Of a stretch of DNA of 64,000 nucleotides, positions 34,763-43,705 are shown one piece after another; the first letter of the stretch is position 1; each line of letters begins with the position of its first letter. The position numbers were made by a program, and so were the translations under genes. This stretch comes from JAJZMA01 sp021850405 (GTDB lineage: Bacteria > Chloroflexota > Dormibacteria > Aeolococcales > Aeolococcaceae). Location of the stretch: the NCBI GenBank assembly GCA_027365835.1, contig DAHXLU010000097.1, positions 12,864 to 76,863 of the forward strand, in the 5' to 3' direction. Below the pieces are notes generated by a model. It saw only the letters and a program-made list of their open reading frames with translations. It had not been told where the DNA came from and ran no database searches.

Positions 34763-36403
34763 CTAGGTGCCGTTGTACCTTGGGGCGTTGCCAGCATCGT
34801 CTACGGCGATGCAGAAGTGTGACGAGGTGCAGGAAACAAACAGCAGCGCGTTCCTGCCGTCGATATGGGCCGGAGGAGTCCAGCCACCATTTATATAGGT
34901 TATGGCATTACCGGCGCTGTCCACCATCATGCAGAAGCTGTTGCCGGAACACGATACCGAGTTCACACTATTGGGAGCGTCGATATTGAGTGGCCTTCCC
35001 CATGCGGATCCTGTGTAGGTAACTGCTGTTCCACTGCTGCTTACCGCCATGCAGAAGTGTGACGATGGGCATGCCACTGACTCCAGCAGTCCGAACTGGT
35101 CGATCGATATGGGGGTTGACCATACTGTTCCGTTCCAGTAAACGGCATTGCCGGCATTGTCTGTTGCCATGCAGAACGAGCTGCTCGCACAGGATACTGA
35201 GGTGAGAGGATTCTGGCCGTCGATATCGCTGGCTGGGCTCCAGCCCTTGCCATTCCAGTAAGTGGCATTGCCAGCGGTGTCTACCGCCATACAGAACTGG
35301 GTGGAACTGCAGGATACGGATGTGAGTGCATTGGTGCCATCTATCGTCACTGGGGCGGTCCATCTGGGTGCGGTATAGGTGATGGCATGGCCGTACTGGT
35401 CAACTGCCATGCAGAACCCACTGGTGGGGCAGGAAACAGACGATATTGGACCAAGGGCATCCATGCGGACCGGAGGGGACCAGAGAGCGCCGTTATAGGA
35501 AATGGCATCTCCGATATTGTTTACCGCCATACAGAACGTAGGGGATGCACAGGATACTGCGTTTATGGTGTTGGAATTATCGATGTCCAGTGGGGTAGCC
35601 CATTGTCCAGCGCTATAGCTGAGCACATCTCCTGCACTGTCGGTTGCCATACAGAACCGGGTGCTACTGCACGATATGGCGGTCAGTGCATTTGGGTAGT
35701 CGATATTGTTACCGCTGCTCCATGTTTTCCGGCGATACTGATAGACCTTGCCAGAATTGGCCACGGCCACGCAGAAGGAGGGTCCGCCGCAGGATACGGC
35801 TGTCAGTGGCCCTGCTTCGTCCACGATGGCAGAGGTCCAGTCGGTGCCATTGAATGTAATGGCATTGCCCTGCTGATCAACAGCAACACAGAACTGCGAC
35901 GAGGTGCAGGAGATCCCCGTGATGGGAGTATTGGCGTCAATGTCGGAAGGCGTACTCCAGGTGCTGCCGTTGAAAGAGATCGCATCCCCACTGGAGTCTG
36001 TGGCTACGCAAAAGCTGCTGCTTGTGCAGGCAACCGCATCCAGAGTGTTGCCAGGGTCAACTTTTACTGGAGTGCTCCAGCTGCCTTTGGTGTAGTAAAC
36101 GGCATTGCCTGCATTGTCAACAGCTACACAAAACCCGGCCGAAGGGCACGACACCGCCTTTAGGGCACCGGACAGGTCAGCCGTCTGCGGACTGGACCAA
36201 GTGTGGCCATTGTAGTACTGACTATGGCCGTAGTAGTCCACAGCCACACAGAACGTGTTGCTTGCGCACGACACTGAATCCAGTGCGCCCCAGTAATCAA
36301 TACCTGTAGGAGTAGACCAGTGGCCATGGGTGTACATAGCAGCACTTCCGGACCCATCCACTGCGGCGCAGAAGCTGCTGGATGGACAGGAGACTGAGGT
36401 GAG
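34763..36403 (-). repeat. tandem ~120-bp coding repeats, 13 full and 1 partial
   Basis: The units encode the SCxSxxFCxAVD...W...ID motif listed for the protein. They have diverged, so this is amino-acid-level repetition with a constant ~40-codon period. The last unit is cut short at the stop codon. Confidence 0.8.
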
Positions 36404-36772
36404 GGCAACTGGTACGCCAGAGCCAACCCGTGCCATGGTCCAGCCAGAAACTGTGCCAGGCGCTGCGATTATCAGGAGGGCAGCTATGACAACAAGGACT
36501 GCTAGTACCAGTCCCAGGAGACGGACGTTCCGGTAGGAGCGGCGATACGGCCCTGCAGCTGGAGGGGCAGGTTCAGCAGTGGTGCCGCCTCCCACGGGCG
36601 CGGCGGCAGGCTCGTGTGCTTTGCCCTTACGGCTGCTGGGGGGTGACACTGGTTCTGGACCAACTGGGCCCTCCTGCGTGGTCCCCGCAGCATGGCCAGG
36701 GGCTGCTTTCCGGGGGGCCTTGTCCTTCGGGTTTGGTCCAGGGCCCTTACTGTTTTTCTTTTTCTTGGACAT
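34763..36772 (-). CDS. membrane-anchored protein with 14 tandem SCxSxxFC repeats
   Basis: 669 residues from MSKKKKNSKG. The N-terminus is Lys-rich and cytoplasmic-looking, then a proline/alanine-rich stretch and one transmembrane helix at about 83-105 (LLGLVLAVLVVIAALLII). The rest is outside and consists of ~40-residue repeats from residue 124 to the end. Each has a V-S-C-x5-F-C-x-A-V/T-D core and an ending like W-S-T-P-x-x-I-D, so each can form one disulfide (CASSSFC). This looks like a secreted beta-propeller or solenoid surface protein of unknown ligand. The frame extends upstream by 59 residues that read as non-coding. Confidence 0.8.
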   Translation of the reverse strand: MSKKKKNSKGPGPNPKDKAPRKAAPGHAAGTTQEGPVGPEPVSPPSSRKGKAHEPAAAPVGGGTTAEPAPPAAGPYRRSYRNVRLLGLVLAVLVVIAALLIIAAPGTVSGWTMARVGSGVPVALTSVSCPSSSFCAAVDGSGSAAMYTHGHWSTPTGIDYWGALDSVSCASNTFCVAVDYYGHSQYYNGHTWSSPQTADLSGALKAVSCPSAGFCVAVDNAGNAVYYTKGSWSTPVKVDPGNTLDAVACTSSSFCVATDSSGDAISFNGSTWSTPSDIDANTPITGISCTSSQFCVAVDQQGNAITFNGTDWTSAIVDEAGPLTAVSCGGPSFCVAVANSGKVYQYRRKTWSSGNNIDYPNALTAISCSSTRFCMATDSAGDVLSYSAGQWATPLDIDNSNTINAVSCASPTFCMAVNNIGDAISYNGALWSPPVRMDALGPISSVSCPTSGFCMAVDQYGHAITYTAPRWTAPVTIDGTNALTSVSCSSTQFCMAVDTAGNATYWNGKGWSPASDIDGQNPLTSVSCASSSFCMATDNAGNAVYWNGTVWSTPISIDQFGLLESVACPSSHFCMAVSSSGTAVTYTGSAWGRPLNIDAPNSVNSVSCSGNSFCMMVDSAGNAITYINGGWTPPAHIDGRNALLFVSCTSSHFCIAVDDAGNAPRYNGT

Positions 36773-36966
36773 TGCTAGCTGACTATAACGGTCCCGGGGC
36801 ACAGATGGCACGACTGTGCGCTGGGGCGGTACAACACTGGACCCATCCTGGATCCAGGACCGTGCAAAACCACTACACAGCGGCGGCAGCCGCGCGTGGG
36901 GGAGCTGGGTATACTGGCAGCAGCCCACGGCTTTTGGGCGTGGTGCCATCTTATATAGTTTCAGGC

Positions 36967-37839
36967 ATGCCAGACATGCACATTACCTTGCGCAAGGGCC
37001 CATCCGCCCCCATCCTGGCTCGCCTGGCGGGTGCGATCCTTGTGCCGCTGCTACTTGCTGGCTGCGGTAGTTCCCATTCAGGAGCGAACCAGTCTCCCCA
37101 TGTTGCCTTTACCCCGCCGCTGCAGACGGCGGGGCCAGCACTACACTTTGTATCCCAGCCTATAGCAGCCACGCTGTATCCGCCTGGAAGTGGCTGTCGG
37201 CAAGTAGCAGAAGGGGTCCCCCTGCCAGCAGCACCACTGTCATGCCGAGATGCACTTTCCGGTATTCCAGGACTTAGTAGTGTGCCGCCGGCGCTGCTCC
37301 CCTCCCAGCTGCACCTGCCTTCCCAGCTTCTTCGTGCCCCCTCCATCCCGGCGTCATCAGGGAGGGCGTATGGGGATGCTTTCCTCAGAACGTCTGCCTT
37401 GAGCTATGCCGGGACGCAAAGCAACGAAGTAGGGCTGCTGCGGCTGCTGTATAGCCAGCAATATGGCACTACGGCTCCGCTTTTCCAGATCTGGGGCGAG
37501 TACTACACGGTGGTGTCAGTGCCCAGTTGTGTCCTTCCAGAGGCGCTTCGGCTGACAGCGCTTCCGGCCTCTGCCTTTTCCCAGGAAGCAGGAAGCGGTA
37601 TGGGTGGTACGCCTGCTGGCGAGGGGAAAGTGATGGTGGTTGTTGCCACCTATCCTGCCTGCCAGGGATTACTGGTGCGCCGGCAATCCGGTGGGGCTAC
37701 GCTGCGCTATAGCCCGCAGTCCCGCCGCGCGAGTGTTGTCTATGCTGGAGCGCTCGGGGATTCCCCCTTTGGAGAGCTGTTTGTCGTTGCGGGCCAGTAT
37801 CCATGTGGCACCCGGGCGGTTTCGGCGGCCTGTTCCTGA
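36967..37839 (+). CDS. lipoprotein of unknown function
   Basis: 290 residues from MPDMHITLRKG. It has a lipoprotein signal: basic start, hydrophobic LARLAGAILVPLLLA, lipobox LAGC with the Cys at about residue 33. Beyond that there are Pro/Ser-rich stretches and five more cysteines in pairs (GCR, SCR, SCV, CQG, CGT, CS). No family recognised. It is divergent from the repeat protein with ~195 bases between them; both are surface proteins and may share regulation. The upstream frame to 36616 is not coding-like. Confidence 0.7.
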   Translation: MPDMHITLRKGPSAPILARLAGAILVPLLLAGCGSSHSGANQSPHVAFTPPLQTAGPALHFVSQPIAATLYPPGSGCRQVAEGVPLPAAPLSCRDALSGIPGLSSVPPALLPSQLHLPSQLLRAPSIPASSGRAYGDAFLRTSALSYAGTQSNEVGLLRLLYSQQYGTTAPLFQIWGEYYTVVSVPSCVLPEALRLTALPASAFSQEAGSGMGGTPAGEGKVMVVVATYPACQGLLVRRQSGGATLRYSPQSRRASVVYAGALGDSPFGELFVVAGQYPCGTRAVSAACS

Positions 37840-37942
37840 AGGCAGGGGAGCCGGCTTCCCGGTCTACCGGTGGGTTTTGCTGGGTTGTCCGGAGCACAGC
37901 CGGTGTGCCCCTGGTGCATCCCTGGTATGGCCAGGGCGAGGC

Positions 37943-39151
37943 TTATGCGCGAGACGCCGGGATGGCCTGGTGGTGGGTCCCTTGGGCTATCTGCCCAGTC
38001 AGGCGGCCCCATGCCTCGACAATGGCGCTGGCTGCGCTTGCGATATCTTCCTGGGTCGTATCCTTGCCCAGGGCACAGCGTAGTGCGCTTCTGGCCTGCG
38101 TGGCGCTGAAGCCCATGGCGGTCAGCACATGGCTGGGCTGTGCAGCGCCGCTGGAGCAGGCAGACCCTCCGGAGGCATAAACACCCCGTTCATCCAGTGC
38201 CGTAAGCAGCAGCTGGGAACTTACAGATGGAACTATCGCTGTGACAAATGGTGGTATCTGGCTGCCAGCTCCGGTCCAGATTAGTCCGGGGATCTGCTGT
38301 TCCAGCAGGTTGCGCAAGCTGTCTGCCAGCGGTTCCACCCTTTGACAAAACTCTTCCCGCTCCTTTTCTGCCAGGAAGGCGGCAAGACCTAGCCCTGCAA
38401 TTGCTGGTGTGTTCTCGGTCCCGCTGCGTCGGCCACGCTCCTGGCCGCCACCGGTCATCTGCGCAGAGAGGAAAACCCCATCCCGTATATACAGTGCGCC
38501 AGCGCCTTTGGGACCATAGACCTTATGGCCGCTCAGGCTGACAAGGTCCGCACCCAGCTCTGTGGGATGCACTGGAACCTTGCCTAGCGCCTGAACAGCA
38601 TCTGTATGTATAAGGGTGTTGCGGTTACGACCTTTGACCTCTGCCGCGATCTCTGCCACCGGCTGGATCGTACCAACCTCGTTGTTCACCAGCATGACCG
38701 AGACCAGAATCGTGTCTGAGCGCACGGCCGCCGCTACCTGTGCCGGGTCTATTCTTCCTTTGTCATCACAACCAACAATGGTAACCTCGGCATTCCCAGC
38801 CCACTCAAGCGCCCTGCAGGTCTCTATGACAGCATCATGTTCGATAGCACTTATTACCAGATGGCGGCCGCGGTCGTGCCACCGTTCCAGCACCCCCCGT
38901 ACGGCAAGATTGTCCGCTTCGGTGCCGCCTGAGGTAAATGCAATCTCCCTGAAGTTCACATGCAGCACCGCAGCCAGCTGTTCACGAGCCTCGTCCAGGA
39001 CCGCCTTTGCGTCCCGGCCTCTCGTATGCATGGAGGATGGATTTCCCCAGCCTTTTGTCAGTACCTCGCTCACGCGTGCATGTACTTCCGGGCGCACGGG
39101 CGTGGTAGCGGCATGGTCGAGATAAACTGGTTTCTGTGCAGGTTTTTCCAT
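37943..39151 (-). CDS. second cysteine desulfurase (NifS/IscS group I)
   Basis: 402 residues. Group I motifs: VYLDHAATTPVRPEVH, TSGGTEADNLAVRG, the PLP lysine in LVSLSGHKVYGPKGAGALY, QERGRRSGTENTPAIAGLG, and the catalytic-loop Cys in YASGGSACSSGAAQPSHVL. It differs from SufS in its long flexible active-site loop and probably supplies sulfur for tRNA thiolation or other cofactors. It stands alone, with no IscU, MnmA or IscR beside it. Confidence 0.93.
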   Translation of the reverse strand: MEKPAQKPVYLDHAATTPVRPEVHARVSEVLTKGWGNPSSMHTRGRDAKAVLDEAREQLAAVLHVNFREIAFTSGGTEADNLAVRGVLERWHDRGRHLVISAIEHDAVIETCRALEWAGNAEVTIVGCDDKGRIDPAQVAAAVRSDTILVSVMLVNNEVGTIQPVAEIAAEVKGRNRNTLIHTDAVQALGKVPVHPTELGADLVSLSGHKVYGPKGAGALYIRDGVFLSAQMTGGGQERGRRSGTENTPAIAGLGLAAFLAEKEREEFCQRVEPLADSLRNLLEQQIPGLIWTGAGSQIPPFVTAIVPSVSSQLLLTALDERGVYASGGSACSSGAAQPSHVLTAMGFSATQARSALRCALGKDTTQEDIASAASAIVEAWGRLTGQIAQGTHHQAIPASRA

Positions 39152-39364
39152 GGGTCGAGTCTAGCGCGTTTCCTGCCCCCTCCTGTGGCAGCTGGGACCA
39201 TTGTCTGCGCTGGGTCACTGTGGGGGGACGTTGAGCCCTGGTGTATTCCTGGATCTGCCCCAGCATGCACTGGGAATGCACCCGGGCAAAGCGGCAGGCG
39301 GGGGGGCAGTTTTAGGTGCATTAACTGATGCCGCGGGAGGAGGAGCATCCGGTATTATGGGCCG

Positions 39365-40663
39365 ATGTCTGATCTCCACCTTTCGGAAATTATCGGTGCT
39401 CCCATTGTTGCCACTGGGGGACAGCGTCTGGGTAAATTACGCGACGCAGTAGCCAAGTTGCCAGGACAGGGCGGGTATCCTGTCATTGCGGGCCTTGTGG
39501 TGAAGGTGGGGCGAAGGGAGATCTACGTTGGGGCGAGGAAAATTGTTGCGCTTGGTGCCCAGGAGATCCGCCTCAACACTGCCGAGCTGGACATTCGTCC
39601 CTTTGAACGCCGTCCGGGCGAAGTTCTGCTGCGTCGGGATCTGCTTGGCCATAGGCTGATAGATGTCCCAGCCGCCCGTCTTGTCCGGGCGCATGACGTG
39701 GAAGTGTCTCTCTCCGGAAGGAGCTGGCAGGTTACAGGTGTGGATACGGTCGCACGCCGGCGGCTGTTTGGGTTGCTTTCTACTTCGGCCCATGCAGTGC
39801 GTGACTGGAAAGATTTTGAGCCGCTTATAGGTCACAGGGAGAGCGAGGTGGCACGGGGAAGGCGCAGCCGCCTTACCCACCTGCGCCCTGCCCAGATTGC
39901 TGATCTGGTTGAGGAGGCTGACCGGGAGGAGACGGAAGAGATACTGCATGCGGTACACAACGACGCTGAACTTGAGGCGGATGTCTTTGAGGAGATGGAG
40001 ACCGACCGGCAGGTTGAGGTGCTTCGGGAGCGTTCCGATGCCGAGGTGGCTGATGTTCTTATGCACATGCGGGCAGACGATGCTGCCGATCTCATTGCAG
40101 AGCTCCCCCAGGACCGCCGGCTGCCCCTGCTCGGCCTTCTCCCTGTGGGAACCCAGATCAAGATCAGGGCGCTGCTGGGGTTCAATCCGGCAACAGCCGG
40201 AGGGATGATGAATCCGGATTTCCTTGCCCTGCCAGAGGATATTTCCGTAGAGGAGGCACTAAGGCGGGTCAGCAAGTCCACCAAGATGTCCCATGAGGTG
40301 CTGGTGAGTCTTCCTGTCACCCGGGGCACCACTCTTTGTGGCGCCATAGGGCTGGTAGCCCTCCTCCAGGCAGATCGCAAGGCTACCCTTGCACATGTGG
40401 CGGATGGGGATCCTGTTCGGGTGCATCCGGATGCAGATGTCACCGAGGTGGCTATACGGATGACCGATTTCAACCTGCTGGCGATCCCGGTAGTTGATGA
40501 TGCCAACAGCCTGCTGGGGGTCATCACCGTGGACGATCTCCTGGAGGTAACAGTGCCGGAAGCATGGAGGAGGCGCGAGGACGGAGCGGCGACATCTGAC
40601 AGTATGGGCGGCAGTGACCCAGGCGCTCCGGTTCCTCCGCAATCAGCGGCTGCCACGCCGTGA
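39365..40663 (+). CDS. soluble PRC-barrel/MgtE_N/CBS-domain protein
   Basis: 432 residues with no transmembrane helix. A PRC-barrel-like N-terminus (HLSEIIGAPIVATGGQRLGK) is followed by an MgtE_N-type superhelical domain (~170-280; ADLVEEADREETEEILHAV, EVADVLMHMRADDAADLIAEL) and a CBS pair (~290-405; GMMNPDFLALPEDISVEEAL and DGDPVRVHPDADVTEVAIRM). It is MgtE without its membrane channel. Its stop overlaps the transporter start by GTGA, so the two are coupled. A Mg2+-sensing regulator of that transporter is likely. Confidence 0.85.
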   Translation: MSDLHLSEIIGAPIVATGGQRLGKLRDAVAKLPGQGGYPVIAGLVVKVGRREIYVGARKIVALGAQEIRLNTAELDIRPFERRPGEVLLRRDLLGHRLIDVPAARLVRAHDVEVSLSGRSWQVTGVDTVARRRLFGLLSTSAHAVRDWKDFEPLIGHRESEVARGRRSRLTHLRPAQIADLVEEADREETEEILHAVHNDAELEADVFEEMETDRQVEVLRERSDAEVADVLMHMRADDAADLIAELPQDRRLPLLGLLPVGTQIKIRALLGFNPATAGGMMNPDFLALPEDISVEEALRRVSKSTKMSHEVLVSLPVTRGTTLCGAIGLVALLQADRKATLAHVADGDPVRVHPDADVTEVAIRMTDFNLLAIPVVDDANSLLGVITVDDLLEVTVPEAWRRREDGAATSDSMGGSDPGAPVPPQSAAATP

Positions 40664-42375
40664 CACCATCCCGCCGGACTGACGGTGTCCGCCGCGACAC
40701 CTCTGCCCAGGATGGCGGAAGGACCGGTGGTCAACCTTCTCCGGAGCTGGAGGTGCCGTCCTCCAGCGCGGTGCTGGACAGTGCGCATCTTGGCGACATC
40801 CAGGGAGCGCTTGGGCATATACGTGTGGGGGATACTGGTGAAAGGCGCTCCTGGAAGGCGCGCCTGCTGACCCTTCTTGTGATCATTGGACCTGGGCTCA
40901 TTGTCATGGTGGGCGACAATGACGCTGGCGGGGTGGCTACCTATGCACAGGCTGGACAGAACTATGGCACCAGCCTGCTCTGGGTACTGTTGCTGCTTAT
41001 CCCGGTGCTCATTGTGAACCAGGAGATGGTGGTCCGCCTTGGAGCAGTTACCGGAGTGGGACATGCCAGGCTGATAAATGAGAGATTTGGCAAATTCTGG
41101 GGGGCATTCAGTGTTGGGGACCTCTTCATACTGAATTTCCTTACCATCGTGACTGAATTTATAGGGATCAGTCTGGCAGCGGACTACTTTGGCCTGAGCC
41201 CCTATGCTGTCGTGCCGCTTGCCGCAGTCATGCTTATAGCAATTACGGCAACAGGCAGCTTTCGCCGGTGGGAGCGTGCCATGTTTATCTTTATTGCAGT
41301 TAGCGCAGTGCTCTTTCCGATGGCACTTCTCTCTTCTCCCCACTGGGGAGAGATCGCCCACAACTTTGTCCTGCCTTCAGTCCAGGGTGGGGTTAACTCG
41401 GCTGCTGTGCTCTTGATTATTGCCATTGTCGGAACGACGGTCGCCCCATGGCAGCTGTTTTTCCAGCAATCCAACATAGTTGACAAACGGATCACGCCGC
41501 GTTTCATCAATTTTGAACGCGCCGACACCATCCTTGGCGCCCTGGTTGTTGTTGCGGGGGGTGCTGCAATAATGATCACAGGCGATTACGCCTTCCGTGG
41601 TACAGGTCTGGCTGGTAAATTCACCAGTGCACTGGGTGTGGCCCAGGGGCTTGGGCACCTGAGCCACCTTCTCGGAGTCATGTTCGCAGTCGCACTTTTT
41701 GACGCCAGCATTGTAGGTGCTGCTGCAGTTACGCTGGCTACGTCCTACGCCTTTGGGGATGTTTTCAACATGCGCCATTCCTTGCATCGCGGCTGGAGGG
41801 ATGCGAAGAAGTTTTATGCCAGCTATACCGGCATGGTAGTGCTCGCGGCAGGAATAGTGCTTATACCAGGGGCACCACTTGGACTAATTACCACTGCAGT
41901 CCAGGCGCTGGCCGGGCTGCTGCTCCCCAGTGCCACGGTCTTTCTGCTGCTGTTATGCAATGACCGCGCGGTGCTGGGCCCATGGGTAAACCGCAGGTGG
42001 CTAAATGTGCTTGCGAGCGTGATCATAACAGTGCTCCTTGTGCTTTCAGGGGTGCTCATGGTAACCACGCTGTTCCCATCTGTGAATGTACCGCTGCTGT
42101 TTCTCCAGATGACAGCCGGGGTTATTGTCCTGGCGCTGCTTGCACTTGGGTATTTGAAATTGGCACGCAGGCATGAGCCAGACCGGGGTGACGCCGCCGG
42201 ACTGGCTGAACCGATGACACTTGACGAAAAGATGGCGTGGCGCATGCCGCAGCTTGCCCTGCTGCAGCCGGTGCGCTGGTCTCCCGGGCTAAAACTTGGC
42301 ATGGGCGCCCTCAGGGGGTACATAGTGGTGAGCGCGGTCCTGCTTGTGGTCAAGGCTGTTCAGCTTGCCCACTAA
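40660..42375 (+). CDS. NRAMP-family transporter, probably Mg2+-type
   Basis: 571 residues with ~11 transmembrane helices and an N-terminal polar region of ~65 residues. TM1 is GPGLIVMVGDNDAGGVATYAQ, where classical Mn/Fe NRAMPs have D-P-G-N; here the site reads DNDAGG. In TM6 GTTVAPWQLFF aligns with the usual G-x-x-V-M-P-H-N, so the methionine that favours soft transition metals is Ala. This, plus the coupled MgtE_N/CBS partner, argues for Mg2+ transport. The start is GTG at 40660. Confidence 0.85.
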   Translation: MTPSRRTDGVRRDTSAQDGGRTGGQPSPELEVPSSSAVLDSAHLGDIQGALGHIRVGDTGERRSWKARLLTLLVIIGPGLIVMVGDNDAGGVATYAQAGQNYGTSLLWVLLLLIPVLIVNQEMVVRLGAVTGVGHARLINERFGKFWGAFSVGDLFILNFLTIVTEFIGISLAADYFGLSPYAVVPLAAVMLIAITATGSFRRWERAMFIFIAVSAVLFPMALLSSPHWGEIAHNFVLPSVQGGVNSAAVLLIIAIVGTTVAPWQLFFQQSNIVDKRITPRFINFERADTILGALVVVAGGAAIMITGDYAFRGTGLAGKFTSALGVAQGLGHLSHLLGVMFAVALFDASIVGAAAVTLATSYAFGDVFNMRHSLHRGWRDAKKFYASYTGMVVLAAGIVLIPGAPLGLITTAVQALAGLLLPSATVFLLLLCNDRAVLGPWVNRRWLNVLASVIITVLLVLSGVLMVTTLFPSVNVPLLFLQMTAGVIVLALLALGYLKLARRHEPDRGDAAGLAEPMTLDEKMAWRMPQLALLQPVRWSPGLKLGMGALRGYIVVSAVLLVVKAVQLAH

Positions 42376-42824
42376 CGCTGCAAGGGCTGGCAGAGGCCAT
42401 AGCGCGCAGGACACTTCTGGCAATAACCAGCTGGACTAGACTAGCCACTGCTTTTTTTGTCGCAGGCAGGCGTATGTCTAATTTGCCCCCATGGCAGACA
42501 CCTCAGGCAGTCTCGTGCTATCCACTGGGTTGGGGAGCTGGGCGCGCCCTCTTATCTGCATGCGACAAGACCGTGCTCTTCCTTCCGGGAGATAACTGAT
42601 CGTAGTGGCATACTGGCTTCTGTCGTCCATCCCATGCGACAGACAGGTTGCTGCAGGGTGAAGGCGCCCCTGTTTATGCGTGGACGGCCTGTACCTTAAG
42701 ACCCCATAGGTTTCCTATTAAGTTTTACTGGCACGAGACTGTTGCCATGGTTGTCACAGGATTGCAGTGGAGCAGACCCCTGCCCAGCCGACTGCCACGG
42801 AAGTGAGGTGGTAGAGTTGGGTCG
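42376..42824. other. intergenic region, 449 bases
   Basis: I found no gene, tRNA, repeat or clear terminator. Frames here lack protein-like composition. Confidence 0.45.
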
Positions 42825-43361
42825 ATGAGCGCTGGCAGTGGTCACCCTCAAAGGCGTGGTGGGCCGACAGCTGATGGCTTACAGCTTGTGGTGGTACGCC
42901 TGCTCGACGGGCAGCAGCTGCGGGAGCTGCGTCTGGAGGCGCTGGCCGACAGTCCTCATGCCTTCGGTTCAACTCTGGAGCGGGAGCGCGCCTTTAGCCA
43001 GGAAGAGTGGCAGCAGCGCTGTGAGGGTTCGGTCTGGGCCGCGGCCCATTGGGCGGGTCGCCCAGTCGGACTGGCGTGTCTTGGTCGGGGAGCAGACGAT
43101 GAGGAGACCTGTCGCAGGATCTTCGCCATGTGGGTATCACCATCCGTTCGCGGCAGCGGAGCGGCCGCATCCCTCCTCCACTTTCTGCTCGGCTGGGCTG
43201 CCGCGGAGGGAGCCCACTCAGTCCTGCTGCACGTGGTGGAGGACAACTTCCCCGCCTACAGCTTCTACATGCGGCATGGGTTCTGTCCAGCCGGAAAGCG
43301 GGAGCCGCTGGTCAGCAATCCGGCGGTGTGGACGGTAGAAATGCGCTTCGACATGGTCTGA
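42825..43361 (+). CDS. GNAT-family N-acetyltransferase
   Basis: 178 residues. The GNAT fold is recognisable from RELRLEALADSPHAFGSTLE, the acetyl-CoA loop VSPSVRGSGAAASLLHFLLG (usual Q/R-x-x-G-x-G/A), and VEDNFPAYSFYMRHGFCPAG in motif B. The acyl acceptor is unknown. The true start may be downstream of 42825, since the first ~18 residues are unconserved-looking. The resolvase relic follows it. Confidence 0.82.
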   Translation: MSAGSGHPQRRGGPTADGLQLVVVRLLDGQQLRELRLEALADSPHAFGSTLERERAFSQEEWQQRCEGSVWAAAHWAGRPVGLACLGRGADDEETCRRIFAMWVSPSVRGSGAAASLLHFLLGWAAAEGAHSVLLHVVEDNFPAYSFYMRHGFCPAGKREPLVSNPAVWTVEMRFDMV

Positions 43362-43439
43362 GAGGCAGGCGACAGCTCCAGTTGCACACCAGGGCTAAAA
43401 CGCAGGAGGCCAAGTTTGTCTGGAATCTGCTCCAGAGAA

Positions 43440-43645
43440 TTGAGTAAGTCTATCCGGCGGTTGACCGTGATGACGTGAGGGGTGGTTAGCTCATCCAGAA
43501 CGTAGCGCATCCGGCAGCGACCGGGCCAGCTGGTCCAGTTTGGTCACCACCAGGGTGTCACCGGCCTGGAATGTGGCTAACGCTTCCTTCAGCCCTGGCC
43601 ACGATGTTTCTGAAAACCCACGATTATCTTTTTGCGCAAGCTTTA
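43440..43645 (-). pseudogene. frameshifted relic of a serine resolvase/invertase
   Basis: The minus strand encodes WPGLKEALATFQAGDTL, then VVTKLDQLARSLPDA, matching the conserved catalytic-domain segment of serine recombinases (PGL-x-E-AL...GDTLVVTKLDRLARS). After PDA the frame shifts: RYVLDELTTPHVITVN continues in the +1 frame where DIVDEL would follow, and the first frame stops at 43491. No N-terminal catalytic serine or DNA-binding tail remains. It marks a dead mobile element between GNAT and the PfkB gene. Confidence 0.7.
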
Positions 43646-43705
43646 CTTTTTTTCAGCATCTCCCGCGTAGCCCAGGGCAGGAGCAGGATAGAGAGGTGCC
43701 TCAGG

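Noticed and set aside
39832..41361. Long minus-strand ORF (509 codons) across the MgtE_N and NRAMP genes
   Set aside because: It lies fully antisense to two well-supported coding genes and its translation is Arg/Ser/Cys-rich without any domain; it is a GC-composition shadow.
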